64,000 nucleotides of DNA from Temnopleurus reevesii (taxonomy: Eukaryota; Echinodermata; Echinoidea; Temnopleuroida; Temnopleuridae): positions 440,984 through 504,983 of the forward strand of contig BQKZ01000003.1 in NCBI GenBank assembly GCA_036244855.1, read 5' to 3'. Below are positions 15,150 to 27,877 of the stretch, one piece after another (within the stretch, counting starts at the first letter, position 1; each line of letters starts with the position of its first letter). The position numbers and the translations under genes were made by a program. The notes below the pieces were generated by a model. The model saw nothing but the letters and a program-made list of their open reading frames with translations. It was not told the origin of the DNA and did not search any database.

Positions 15150-15775
15150 GATCTCATTGTCTATCAATGTATATATATTTGGAATTCTCTCCCAAGGGAC
15201 ACACAAGATGTAAGGAGTTTATCCACCCTACAATTAAAAGTAAAGAAAATGCTCCTGTCATTGTATCACCATTAATATTGTCAACCTTTTTTCAAATGAA
15301 AGACATATATCACCAAAATATTTAAAAAATGGTTCATACTTATAATGTATTTAATAGAACTCTGTCATTCGTATAGAACACATATCATTCAGCCACCCCT
15401 TCCCTCGCCCCACCTTGCATCCCCAGTCCCATCCTACTTCTTCCACACTTTTTCTCTTCTCTATCAAGGTATTTTTATTGTTTATGAATATTTTCAGTTA
15501 AATATTTATTTTTAGGGACCAGCATTTCACAAGCACTGCTTCAAGTTAGTTCCAATTTCATTTTTTTAATCTACTTATTATCTTTAAATAACATATCCGT
15601 ACTTCTAAGTTCACAATTATGTTGTTATCTGATGCATCTATGATTTTGGTTTTGGTTTACTTATTATCTTTTAATAACGCATACATACTTCTAAGTTCAC
15701 AGTTATGTTGTTATTTGATGAATATTGAATTATTGTTTGGAAAATGAAATAAAAACGAATCTTGAATCTTGAATA
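15150..15775 (+). mobile_element. Non-LTR retrotransposon (LINE) 3' remnant
   Basis: From 15180 the frame reads WNSLPRDTQDVRSLSTLQLK and then VKKMLL before a stop at 15273. WNSLP...(R)SL..(F/L)K..L is the usual extreme C-terminus of CR1/Jockey/RTE-like reverse transcriptases. About 500 bp of AT-rich 3' UTR follows, containing an ~84-bp-spaced duplicated segment (15572 and 15655). The end is an aataaaa sequence and a short (aatcttg)n tail typical of LINE 3' ends. Only the last few per cent of the element remains (5' truncated). Confidence 0.7.
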
Positions 15776-15888
15776 TTTCTTAAAGACACTAAAATCTCTT
15801 TTTTTTTCATTCCCGTAACAATTACGTATTTGTGTTTGAAAATTTGCAGCGTACATGTAAAGCCAAAAAGGAAATTATTGTTATTTAC

Positions 15889-15918
15889 ATCATCATCATC
15901 ATGATCGTCATCACCATT

Positions 15919-15965
<47 letters not shown>

Positions 15966-16048
15966 CCTCCTCCTCTTCCTCTTCCTGTTCTTCCTTTTCC
16001 TCTTCATCTTCATCTTCCTCTCTCTCTCTCTTCCTCTTCCTCTTCCTC

Positions 16049-16101
<53 letters not shown>

Positions 16102-16132
16102 GTTTTCATCATCTTCATCATCATCTTTCTCA
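15889..16132. repeat. (ATC)n / (CTC,CTT)n microsatellite
   Basis: About 240 bp of atc triplets around a central pyrimidine-rich ctc/ttc/ctct block. It produces long Asp/Glu, Met or Ile frames that are not genes. Confidence 0.95.
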
Positions 16133-17502
16133 TAGTATTTGTGTTTTACTATAACTGAATCTGAATACACAACTACTATATGATATCTGTAGTAGATGTG
16201 AATGTATTAAAAGCCACTGAAGCTTTAGATCTGCCTTGAAATTTGATTTCCTTTGCTTCAGTTGATTCCATTAAGGTATTTTCACCACATTTGATAATTC
16301 AGTGAAAACATTGCTTGTAAGAGTTTATACTCATCTAAAATTACAAGCAAGCTTTCTGTTTGCATATCTTTCATTCATTTGTCATATATCATGGTATAGA
16401 AGGAAAGGATTTTCAGATTGTTTGAAGTTTAATTGTATTACCAAAATGAAATTTCTTTGCGCTCTCAAAAATATTTGTAGATTCAGTGTGTAATGCATGA
16501 TGCACTGTTGAAAATTACTCAATGATAATGAGTTTAGAGTGATCTTGGCCTTTAATCATCATGGCTGCATACACAATCATGTACTGATGGATGATTCTGC
16601 CAGCGTATGAACACATTTCTTCCTAAATAATTTTCTAATCTTTATTTAGACTGCAGATACATGCATGATAAATTAAAAGCCGATACCTACCATGTCTGTC
16701 CTCTTTCCTGTTTGTTGATAGTGTGAACCAAGATGGATGCAATCATTTCTTCGTTCAAACCCATTCATCACCAGACCAAAAACAAGATTCTCTACCTTTC
16801 TTGTGTAGTTTTACGCAAACATTGCACCCATGGTCCATGTAAACAAAGTTAGCAATAACCGGAGCAGAACATTGATCAAATGGGCGGTATATTAGCGATT
16901 ATTGTCCCGAATGATTGATCACTTTTAAGATTACCTACGGCAGTCGTGTGATGCACTGCTCTGGAACCAGCGCTTTCCAAAACACATCGATCCTTCTTAT
17001 CCGCCTTAAAGATGAGGCTAGATACATTGCAAGCAAAAATTTTGCAAACAAAAATTGCATTGCAAACAAAAATGGGAAAGAATATTTTATTCAATGTCTT
17101 ATTTGAAAATCGAATAATCTAACATTGTATTCTTTATAGAAATATTAAATGTTATTTAAAAGATCCTATCCTAATAAATGTGAAGTAAATACTTTTTAAT
17201 TATTGAAAAGAAGGAAATACACCGTAGGTAGGCTTCCTTCACAATGCATTATTTATGCACTCTTTGTATTTTATATTTGTTGAGTTTCCACTGATTTGAT
17301 TCCCGCAATTTGCAAAAAAAAAATATATACAGAGGGAGTAGTTCATGAAATATTATCAAAGTTATCAAGTTCACTTCTATCTGCTCCCTCGACTTTCCTC
17401 AGTCATCCCCTTTCATGCCAAGTTCTTGCTCTGTAATCCTTTGTTTGCTTTCTCATGTTGGTAAGTTAAGTAGTTTTCTTGAAATAGCTGTGGGACACTG
17501 AC

Positions 17503-17508
<6 letters not shown>

Positions 17509-17555
<47 letters not shown>

Positions 17556-17556
17556 A
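17509..17556. repeat. (GA)n microsatellite
   Basis: Near-perfect ga dinucleotide run of about 48 bp. Confidence 0.95.
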
Positions 17557-18124
17557 AGGGAGGGAGTCCGCCAGTAATCTATAATCAAGCTACATTACCT
17601 TCGTTCCCTTGCTCTGTTTTCTAGAGATTTCCAAGTAGTCTTAATTTTTCATTCACTACTTTCACGTCTGGAGGCCTGACATTTATTGTAATCTAGCCAA
17701 GAGGGAACAAAGGACTTGAGTTAATCACAATCATGACACACCAATTATCAAATCCTGCTTTTCCTCTATCCATTGTCAAGTCAAGATGTTGAGCAATAAG
17801 AGAAGCTCTTGAGGGTTTAAATATGACGTTCGAGGGAAAATCCCTTTTATCAAGTTCTTTCACACCATCTAGACCACATATAGTTTTTCATTCCATTATG
17901 GTTTTTCAATGGTGAATTAGCTCTGCGCTCATGGGTGGTAATTTGAAATATCAATGCTCATTATGCTGTGAATTTTCTCCCCTTTGAATTGTTTATAATT
18001 TGTTTTCTGCTATTTTAAGACTTATGTTGGTTGAGGAATATCTCGCTTTCAGTAGAATCTGGAACTCAGCAAAGGAACTATTCAGATAATTATTCTCATC
18101 AATGATTTTGTGAACAGGCAATAA

Positions 18125-18248
18125 GCCAGAATATGTGCGAAAACCTTCTAATTTTATCCATGTAAAGCACTTTGTGAATATATAAGCTCGTTCCACTTAA
18201 ATTTCTGCATCCTGACCATTACCCGGTACTTAAAAATCTATACTATTA
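18125..18248 (+). repeat. Dispersed repeat, copy 2
   Basis: Diverged direct copy of 9050-9180 (see shared words there). The CpG-rich sequence that precedes copy 1 is absent here, so the two flanks differ. Confidence 0.7.
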
Positions 18249-18720
18249 AACTACTCGTAATGCATGATAATTCTAAATTAGCAAATAATTTCACTCCATC
18301 TTGGTTCAAGAATTTTGAGATCGAGATGTAGGGAGGCAAAAGATGAAAGAATCACTCTCAAATTTCACCGGCAACCTGAAAAAATATAAATCCCCAAGGT
18401 TTCTTGCTTTTTAGAAGGAGGAACATTTACCCCATGTGCCTCTGGATATGCAATTGGAAGGATTAATCCCCTAAATGCTGGAATAAATTTTTTTCCCCAC
18501 AACTCATCAATTTGCAGACAGAAGGGTTGTGTATATTTACATTGTTGATGGGTTATGTGCGACACGTGTAAACAGAGCAGTCTGTTTAGCTAAAAGCCAC
18601 GATTAAAATCATCTTTGTAGCATTCCCATAGTGAATATTAGGGAGCAATGTGAAATGGTAAAACTATCAGAATGATACATGTATCTCAGACATTACAATT
18701 GTTTATGTAGTGTTAACCCA

Positions 18721-19005
18721 TTATAATATGCAGTTCTTATATAGCGCTAATTACCTCTGATAAAGGTCTCTAAGCGCTCTACAATTAATGCAGCATTATT
18801 ACCCTGGCTTTAGCGCAGCAGCCACCAGCACAGCGCAATTGGCGTTTCAAGGAATATTCCTACCAGGCACTCATTCACCTCACCTGGGTTGAGTGCAGCA
18901 GTGTGGATGAATTTCTTGCTGAAGGAAATTAACGCCATGGGTGGAGCTCGAACCTACGACCCTCTTGTTGAAAGGCGAAAGTCAAGACCACTACACCACA
19001 GCAAT
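18721..19005 (-). mobile_element. tRNA-derived SINE
   Basis: On the minus strand a tRNA-like head is present: A box tggtgtagtggtc (18986-18998) and B box ggttcgagctc (18944-18954), with spacing like a tRNA gene. It is followed by a body with a marine-invertebrate-type segment and a tail containing agagcgctt...agcgctatataa. The same tail occurs at 55116-55190 (+) and 61466-61535 (-), so the three form one family. The head is degenerate and lacks a clean acceptor stem, so this is not a functional tRNA gene. It abuts an older short element at 19016-19067. Confidence 0.75.
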
Positions 19006-19015
19006 TCTGCAATTC

Positions 19016-19067
19016 CCATAGACTTTGTGCAGGGACTACCCGGCTCCAGTAGCTGATGGGTTTGATT
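19016..19067 (+). repeat. Partial copy of the CCCATTGAGTG/GGACTACCC element
   Basis: cccatagactttgtgcaggg, actacccggctccagtagc and tgatgggtt match 61893-61941 in order and orientation. The first part of the element is missing and the SINE lies directly before it, suggesting the SINE interrupted or truncated it. Confidence 0.6.
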
Positions 19068-20598
19068 CTAGCATTACAAACATGCATCAAACAGTATCGT
19101 ACCTTCAAAAGCTGTATGTCGGCAATTTTCCACGAAGCCTAGATGATTTCCCACATGCAAAATATGAATGAAGCTTTTATCTGCAAAAAATGGGCAATGA
19201 TTGTCAAGAGTGTTGGAATGTACACAGATGATAAATCTTGTCTGTGAAAGCCATTTTTAATCAGCATTTATCGAGTTTGTATAGGAATCTGAAGTATTAA
19301 TGAGAATTTGAAAGCATAATTTGAAGACTGGGGAGGCAATATGGATGAAGTGAGATTGATTTCTTTTTGTCAGTGGGCCATCAATCATATAGAAGCCACA
19401 TAAACATATTTAAGTTATTATTCTTTTGGGAACGTCTCCCTGGTGGTAGCTAAAATGAACATACATATAGCATATTTTCTTTTTAAGGGGAAGGTTGATG
19501 CAAGTTACATTTTTCTCCTATTAAAAACATAGTGAAATATGGACTTTGAGTGAAATGCTTTTCAATACAAATGATTGAAAAAAAATCAGTGGGTTTCTGC
19601 TATTTTCAATATTTTTGTAATAGCTGAAAGAAATCATTTACTTATACAGATACTCTGGTGAAAGCATATGCTTGCCTCCCTTTTAAATTTTTTTTTTCCT
19701 ATTTGTGCAGGTATTCACCGTTTAGAGATATACTCCCTTTATGTAATAATGAAAAAGCTCTTTCAGTGGGAAATCCCAGAAGAGATTTAAATGCTTTTTA
19801 GAAATGATGGCTTTCTGCCTTATACAGACATAGAGGCTCTGAATTGAATTTAACGCTGTGTAGTTGGATTTGATGGGTGTTTTCGTACTGGTATCTCATG
19901 AGGTTTGTGTGTAATATAATCCAGAAATGAAAAATGTATGAAGAGGCCTTTACAGAAAGGGAGATTGTTTGTGCCTGCCTGTTGATGGTTGGGAGAATTA
20001 AAATGTAATAGGGAAACGAATATTGGGTAGAGGTACTAAATACATACTGTAATGTGAAACATTCAAAATTGTGATAATAATGGTGAGAGCATAAATTTGT
20101 GGTGTTTATATATTGTGGGAAAGGATTTTATATCCATACTACTATTTATATTCATTTTTTTTTCTCAGAATGATTGGCTGAGTTCAAAATCATGGTCACA
20201 CATCTTTCTGCAAAAAATATATATATCCTTACCAAGAACAATCAATGAAATCTATTTATTTTGATGCTTTTTTTCTTTCTGTTATGAGCATTTGTGGTGA
20301 CATATATCATACTCATTATCATTTTTTTTTACTGGAGATTAGCTGACAGGCTGAAATGTGTATATATATTACATGAACTGAATGGAGGCCATTTATGCTA
20401 TTCCATTTTTTTCATCCCATTCTTATGAGGTGACTAATTGTGAAAAAATACATAGAGCTGTACATACTTTACTGTGCTGATTTTCCTCACAACAAACACT
20501 ATGTGAAAATAGTAATGTTATGGCAGACAAATCCAAGTATGCATTTCTTTTATATTGTTTTAATGACGTTTGTGATTTGTGTCTGTTTGTTTTCCCAG

Positions 20599-20706
20599 GG
20601 TGATCAGCTGAACTTGGTATGTTCATCACAATCCCTTGGCCATGTTCTTCTAGGAGCGGAGGGGTTCGGCAATCGTAACTGTCTCCTTGAACAGGCTTCC
20701 AATCAG
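20599..20706 (+). CDS. RYR: RyR coding exon (vertebrate exon 2 equivalent)
   Basis: This 108-nt exon encodes 36 residues beginning GDQLNLVC and containing the RyR signature AEGFGNRNCLLE, equivalent to RyR1 residues ~16-55. It forms the first strands of beta-trefoil domain A. The acceptor is tttcccag and the donor gttagt; both ends are phase 0. The exon is four residues shorter than RyR1: three missing between the first Cys and the Ala-Glu-Gly-Phe motif, and one near the end. The Arg of GFGNR (RyR1 Arg44) is kept. The position of RyR1 Cys35 appears to be Leu. No start codon lies in the exon, so a short upstream first exon is needed, as in vertebrates. Confidence 0.95.
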
Positions 20707-23700
20707 GTTAGTTTATATCATCCTTTGTTTCGTAAACTCATACTTACTTTGATTTAAAGATAGAATACTTCTTTTACGAGCTGAAATCTGACATTCCAAG
20801 AATTCAGTGTCATGATAAAGGGTATAAATGCCCATAATTTATCGCCAATTAAGTAAGCTCGAAGATGGCTATAATAGATGTATTTCAAGTTATCTTAACA
20901 AAACTTGACTTTCGCAGCCAGCCAATTATTTCACCGTGTGTTCAAAATTCAAAACGGCTGTTGACCGCTCGTTGACCAATAGAGTCTCTCTCAGTGCATA
21001 TTCCACATGGTGTGTCAGTGTATTGAAGTGCATACTGTACATGCTCTTACATGGTTGTGTGTGTGCTAATGCGCTAGGAGTATCGCGATACCATTGGTGT
21101 GAAGATGAATTATGGTAGAATAGATTTTTATTTGAATTAAATATTCTGGACTATATTCTACCAAAATACTTCATAGAGGTTATTATTTTGGCATATCTGA
21201 GATACACAACAAGATGTAAGCATAACCGTAATGTGTGCAAATGCAAGTTTCTACCTTTAAGAGAAACTTTGGATGTGTAATGAAATACATTGACAGATTC
21301 AACCCTTTCTAAGGGATCACCTGTCACCAATTTTCCTATTTGCAGGCCAGTTGTTCCATTTTATACATCACTTTACATGTCATAACATACATAATTCAAG
21401 TTCAAGCATGGAAACATATTCTAATTCAACAAGTATAGAGGAAGGGGAAGAAGAGGAAACATTTGTATGTGATTTTGTCAATCAATCACTTTGTTCAACC
21501 TTTTTTTAGGGCGCTCCGTATTTGACAGATTCTCAGTATAAAAAAATATTTAAAACGGAGCTAGAAATTAATGAAGATTTTAAGTTTTAACCACTATATT
21601 GCCAAGCGAATGGGCTTATCATCTCTTACCCTTCTACCTGCAAATGTGTGATGTCCGTTCATGTTATATTATGCAGAGATGGCCATGATCTTATGCAGCC
21701 AGATAAGCTAGATGATGTTATGCATCTGCCTTTGGGCATTAATGGAAATGAAAACTCGTTTTGTCGTTTTACCATCACATAAACCACTTCAGAGTAATTG
21801 GGAGTGTAGAAGGTGTTTATTTTACCTCAATCTAGCATTAACCCTCGAGACCGCATCAAATCAAATTGGATGAACCCACTTCAATTTATCCCTCAGTAGA
21901 CGGATGTAGGTGGAGTAAGGGATAGCTTTTACAAAGGCTTACTTGCAGCCCCGATCTTGGTATATTTGTAATCATTGCAAGAGGCAAGTCTTGGAGCCCT
22001 AGACTAAGCAAGAATGTGAGCAGAAAATCGTGAGCTCCACGATTGTATTGTATTGTATTTATTTTCTGATTCAAGATTGTCTTCTCAGAAACCTGATCTG
22101 GCTTCAGCTTGATCGAGTGCTTCCTGGAGATGGTATGAAAATTCTGTGTCAAATTTTCAAAAGCCAAAATAAAAAAAATTGCTGATTGTTGTCTAAATAG
22201 GGGTCAAGCTGCTGCGCGGCTTGTAGTCTGGATAGCAACCGTTTCCATAGACAGCTGTTTAAAGGGCTATTGCAGCATTTCATGGAGACTAAGCGATGGT
22301 AGTGGTACTTCTGTTTCAGCTGAAATTTACCCGAGGTTTATTTTCGCGAATTTCACAGACCTCTCACGAAAATGTTAAATCTGAATGATGCACATGCAAA
22401 TACTGTTAAAAACGTGAAAATAATAACGCCAATGTGTCAGACTGGTCCAAAATGGCAAAATATCTATATACACTTAAATATTGGCTTATTAGAGTATTTT
22501 GAAGTTTAAAACTTATTTTAAATGTCAGGATTTCTCTTTTTAGCAGTTGATGATTAGGTTTGCATTCAGATAGAATGAAATGTACCCATACTCACCATGT
22601 GTATTTCAATGTTGTACACAAGTTCTATATGGTTCCTTTTGTTCCAAGTCTTGAAGCATTGGATGTCAAAAAAGGAGGATAAGTATCAGAGGAGAGGAAA
22701 GTTTGGTGATATGAGGAATGGGAGGATAAGTAATGGTAAAGGATATGGATTTCAGTAATCCAGCAGGAAATGAGATATAGGTGATAAATTTCACAAATAT
22801 GCTGGTTGAAATCTAAAGGAGATGTGAAAGTACTATCTTGGCCCAGCTCTATGGTTGGAATTATAATCGTGTACATGCATATAATCGCATTATCGATTAT
22901 ACGGTGGAATCTAATATCTGTACATCCTCCCTTCTAAACCACAGACACGTATTGATTTTTAGACAGTATCATTACAGCATCATCATAAAACAAAAGTCAG
23001 AAAATATGCAATATACTACCACCTTGAACATGCAATCCTGAGTGTATGATAATGTTATTGATTATGCTCTGCAGTTTTGAAATATAATCTTCATACATGT
23101 ACATACTGCCTCCTCAGCTGCTCATGGTCACATATTGATTTTCACCAAGTGTCGCAACAAGACAATGTATCAAAGTTCATACTTTAGTGCAAGAAGGGAG
23201 TTATTAAGCATCTTTTGATTTGATCAGTGCCCTCTAATTTGATGATAATTTTGTCACAGACATGAAGTTAGATTAAACTCTGTAAATTACATATTGTATG
23301 TCCAAAAATAAAAAAGAAAAGGACTCTCTGCTGTCTAATCGGAAGGCATTAGTTTGGGTCATAATTAGGCCATGGAAGAAGGGCAGAATGAATGGAAGTT
23401 ATGAGTGTACTTTTTAGTCTAAACTGGTATTAAAAATACACTTGAGAAGGGCTAATGAAAATATGTTTTGCATCTTTTAATATTTGTGAGGGAACAAGAT
23501 GCCAATTGCATTTCATACAAAAAAGCAGAAATGGAGATTTTTTTAAAATTTTGATTCCTCCTATCAAGCATAATGCAAATAAGGAATACAGATTTAGGTT
23601 ACGTACATGTACTTTAATGTACAAGGTAATACATGGTGTCTGTTGTGTAAAGTAAAGGGTAATTGTGCTCTTGGAGTTAAACACCACCTGTCACTGAATA

Positions 23701-23998
23701 AATCCGTAATGGTATCAATTTCTCCATAAAAGCTTACTATTATGTGAATTTAATGAGGTTTCACCCAGATTCCCAATCAAGCATGGCATGAACTTGTAGA
23801 TTTATGACATGCTAAGCTGAAATTACATGTACTTGTGGAGTGTAAGCGAGAGTTCTCTCTATCTGTATTCATACTGGTGGTTAATCGCATGAGTTGTTCG
23901 ATGGCTTCACTTCGCAGTAGGTGTCAAGTTTATCATGTGCCATTGCTCGTTATCTCCTTTGCTTCCCCAGTCATTATCCAATTGCTTTTGCACAAGCT

Positions 23999-24390
23999 CC
24001 AATCTCTCTTTCTCTCTCTCTCTCTCTCTTTCTTTCCCTTTTCTTCCATTTTCTTTACTTGTCTGAAACACTTCTTTCCTCACTATTCTATTTCTTATCT
24101 ATTCTATAGCCTTCTCTCCAACTTCACAATCTTTGTCTATACATCTGCCTTGCCTTTCCTCTCTTTGATACCTTCTTCTTCTGGCTCTTCATCTGTTGTT
24201 GCCTTTTTCCTTTGGTACCCTTTCTTTTCCTATCTACACTTTCAATGTATTTCCATTTATATTTTCTTCTTTGCCATATCTCTCTATCTTTCTCTCTCAC
24301 ACTCTCTTTTTCTTTATCTCTCTACATATCTTTCCATTTCTCTCTTTCTTTTTCTGACTCTTCATGTATCTCCCCGACCCCTGCTCATTT
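23999..24390. repeat. Pyrimidine-rich tract with (CT)n
   Basis: Nearly 400 bp strongly biased to C/T on the + strand, with a pure (ct)n run at 24005-24029. It gives a Ser/Phe/Leu-rich frame of about 200 residues that is not a gene. Confidence 0.9.
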
Positions 24391-25923
24391 TGGCTGCAAT
24401 TAAGACTTTTCCTGCGTACTCATCCGGCCGGGGATTGAAGTGAAGTGAATCGTGAAATAACCGTGAGGGCCTACCGAGCCGTAGAACATCCAGATAATGA
24501 TGATGTATTCCCTTGGCAACGCCTATCAACCGCCAGCCATGGTTATCATAGAATAGGGATATAAGCTCAAGACATTATGAATCAATACCTGTTCGTTTTC
24601 TCAGGTTGGAAGTGTGACATGTGGATTAATCAGTCTGAAGCCTCACAATGCCAAAATCATCACTACAGTGAAAGAAAATAATAACGATGATAATGAGATA
24701 GTTCTTTTGCAACACTGGGTGAACCTTTGAAAAAAAGGTCTCAGTCATTGTGGCATTACGCCATGAGTATTGAATTTCAGGGATTTTGGGGGACTTTTTC
24801 TTTTTCAGTTTTTACATTTTCATTTTGCCTCCATTGAGTGAAATGAAAATCAAAGTAGAAGTTAAATTAAAAAAAAATATGTAATTCCTTGATAATCATT
24901 CCATGTCTTTGATACTCTGTTTTTAGGATTTTATAGTGTAAATGTATTTAGACCTTAAAAAACATTTGCTTTCCTTCTATGGACACTCATGTAGCACAAT
25001 GATTGAAGGGTATTTTGTGAAGTTATGTCTCGTTTTAAAATTTAGTCTTAAACTTATATCATTAATTGTGTGCTCTTCATAGCATTAATTTGCATAATAT
25101 GCCTTCTACATCTCTCTTTAATTATCGTGCAGGAAATCTCTAGGTTTCTGAACCCCTGCAGTGATGTCTATGTCTCCAATTTGGATGGACATTGTATACA
25201 TAGTTGGGATGCTTTATTATGTAGAATTTTTCCCTGTATTTTGATTTGTCTCAATATAGTTTCCCTCTCCTTAATTATTTCATGGAAGACTGGTAACTTG
25301 AACCCATCTTGACCCTTTTTTGCTGGGGCCTATAAAGGAAACTATATCAAGAAGAAGAGTGGATGATGAGAATTCTTAATACCCTTTCTTCAAGGGTGCT
25401 TTATCTCATATCCATGGGTGGAATATTTTAAGAGCTGTTTGATGTGTTAGGTTTCATTGTGCTTGATACTTGAGAGTCTCCCGTTTCAATCACATACTTT
25501 CATGGACAATGATGATGAAGCATGGAGCTTGTTTTGACTCTAAAATTTACGTTTTGAGAATTCTTCAAGTTTATTATGGTGCTATAATCATGAATGAATT
25601 CTCTCATACTGGTTAATGAAAATATATTTTTTTAAAAAGGCAATGAAAACTACATGTATTATCACCTATTTCTGTTTTTTTTAATCGTTGGCACTACTTT
25701 GGATGTCATTATCTATTATTTTAGCTAGTGCTTATTTGTAGTGCAGATGCATTTGGTGGGCTAATCTATTATCAAACCTACAATAGCTTTGGATTTTGGC
25801 AAAGAGGAATGATTAATAGGAGTAAATGACAAGAGATGAGGGAAGGAGATATATACATTGACATACATAATCAGATAGATAGATAATAAACACAATATAA
25901 ACCATTTCCGTAAAATCTAGTTG

Positions 25924-26060
25924 GAACGCCCATTCAATGCTCCTTTGTAATGCTATTCAAATTGGAATTGGCTTTTAATTGTTGTGTCACACAGTTGAAC
26001 TCACGGAGTACGGATTTATTATCTATGGCCCAAATTATTTCATGGAAATAGTTTATAATG
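25924..26060 (+). repeat. Dispersed repeat, copy 1 (with 38719-38858)
   Basis: It shares attcaatgctcctttgtaat, gctat-caaattgga, cacacagtt and the later tatggccc / catgaccc and ggaaata words, in the same order and orientation, with 38719-38858. Family unknown. Confidence 0.75.
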
Positions 26061-27365
26061 TGTTAATAGATAAATTATGAACATATATAAAGGCAGGAGA
26101 AGTAAAAAAATGATGAGAGAGGGTCATAGAGAGAGAGAGAATCTAAGCAAAGACTATCCCATAAGAAGGAAAGAATACCCCATGTCTATATAAGGAGATG
26201 TGTTATCAGCCTCAAAGCTGGTTTTAAAAGCAGTCCCTGTCATCCCCCTGTCATGCGCTTTTACTCTGCTAATAATGCATCCACATGCGCAATTTTATCC
26301 ACCACATTGTGTACTTCAAAGGGGTATGCTTGCAATTGCAAGGGCATATGTAGTCTTTGAACACAGACGCCTTCATAATAAATGTGAATAATTTGTCGAA
26401 GCCTATTGCCTAGCACATGTGAAAGTATTAAGACAATGTTAAGATAGCCAAAGACCTGGGAAATTCTCTTTGAGCTGTTACTATGAAATTTGAATAGAGT
26501 GTTTTTTAGTCAATATTTCATACAATTAAGGAAAAACAAGTCTTTATTTTACAGACTAGCTTTGTTATGTGCTGTGTAGAACGGTATTCACAGCCTTGTT
26601 CCAATTTAGCACGTCACTTTAGCTTGAGTTGTGAAGGTGCTGATGTATTTGGTTTCAGGTGCTGGGTTTTGGTGATAGAAGATTAGATACAAATTTACCA
26701 TTGTTTTGTGTGAGTGGAAAATAATGATTGCTTTATTTCATCAATTTATAAGTTTCAAATTTCACATTTATTCCGTGAGAAAATTGATGAATTGATGAAT
26801 TGATGATAATGCGATTCTGGATGGAATATTCTTCTAAAATATTGTACAGAATTCATGAAAATGTATAATTGAAATTTTTTCCTGAGATTTTAAGGTCGAG
26901 CAATATCCATCGTTCAATGAAAATTATAAACACAACAAAAAGAACAACAACAAAATAACCATTTTTATTTCAGATAGACAAACTACTTATAGCATATCAT
27001 TTACTTTAAGTAATAATTATATATATTAGGCATATATTTTTAAAGAATTCCTGTGCAGAATGGCATCTTTTCTTTTTCTTCTACAATGTAGAATGGTTTT
27101 GTCATTGAGATTTACAATCATATTTATAAGGCTATACTGTAACATGATACCCATAAGGCAAGATGGAGGCCATTCTTCATTGACCAGGTGATCTCATTTC
27201 TTGTTCTTTGCCCAAACATTTATGTTGAAATGAAAGGTTTGTGTATTTGACATTTATGACACAAAGATACTGGTATGAAGGGAGAAGTCCAATACACCCT
27301 TCTTACAGAATCATAATGATAATATGATACATGATAAATATAAACACGATATAAACTCCGAAAAG

Positions 27366-27877
27366 TTAAAGCCCAACTATAGTTTTGGTAAAGATGAAAA
27401 AATGTGAAAAAATAATGTTTATCATGACATGTAATTCTTATACACATTTTGAGACCATAGCATATTTTTTCACGAACTGATTCTTTTAAAAATTTGAATT
27501 TGACAGTTAAATCATATTTAGCGCCCTCTCTTGGTCATAACATTATTTTGCTTATTATTGAGCATATACAAAGTTATTTCCGAGATTTGACAATAGAATG
27601 ATATTAAGATATACACAACAAATAGATTCTGAAATTTTCATCCAATTCTGAGCATGGGAAGTTGTCCTTTATCAAGAAAGAAAATATTGAAATAGCGTGG
27701 TGCTGCACCACACTATTTCAAATTGCACATTTTAGGTTATTGCTTTTCCCAAACTCGTTCAATTTTCGCACAATCTTTTGTGCAATATGTTTATGATACT
27801 ATCATTTCATATAGATTTGGAGACAAAATCTGGGGAGCAAAATATTCGCTTTAACCAAAATTGTACTTGGGCTTTAA
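27366..27877. mobile_element. TTAA-flanked non-autonomous DNA element (~512 bp)
   Basis: The ends are TTAA-agcccaactatagttttgg and, inverted, TTAA-agcccaagtacaattttgg. This gives ~19-bp terminal inverted repeats with three mismatches, directly inside TTAA duplications at 27366-27369 and 27874-27877. TTAA target duplication is the rule for piggyBac-type transposons, so this may be a piggyBac-like MITE, but it has no coding capacity. The left end of a second copy is at 61273-61405. Confidence 0.75.

Larger units (their letters stand above)
1..20598. other. 5' flank or first intron of the RyR gene, non-coding
   Basis: I found no supportable protein-coding exon here. RyR genes normally start with a short first exon of about 16 codons ending before the residue that opens the exon at 20599. 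I checked the obvious donor-like gtaagt sites in this stretch and none follows a recognisable RyR N-terminus, so the first exon may lie upstream of the window or be too short to see. Recognisable contents are a GGAGCC-motif repeat (4905-5175), a CpG-rich block (8934-9070), two copies of a dispersed repeat, microsatellites, a LINE 3' remnant and a tRNA-derived SINE. Segments such as 1-4900, 5200-8930, 9200-10970 and 19080-20590 show nothing I can name. Confidence 0.7.

Noticed and set aside
15730..16170. 146-residue Asp/Glu/Lys-rich frame (minus) and Ile- or Met-rich frames
   Set aside because: Entirely generated by the (ATC)n/(CTT)n microsatellite.
17509..17556. Regular short repeats as a CRISPR array
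   Set aside because: Dinucleotide microsatellite in a eukaryotic intron-rich locus; no spacers.
18935..19005. tRNA gene on the minus strand
   Set aside because: A and B boxes are present but the acceptor stem and cloverleaf are not intact and a SINE body follows; called a SINE.
23835..24443. 202-residue frame rich in Ser, Leu, Phe
   Set aside because: Product of a pyrimidine-rich tract; no domain or splice context.
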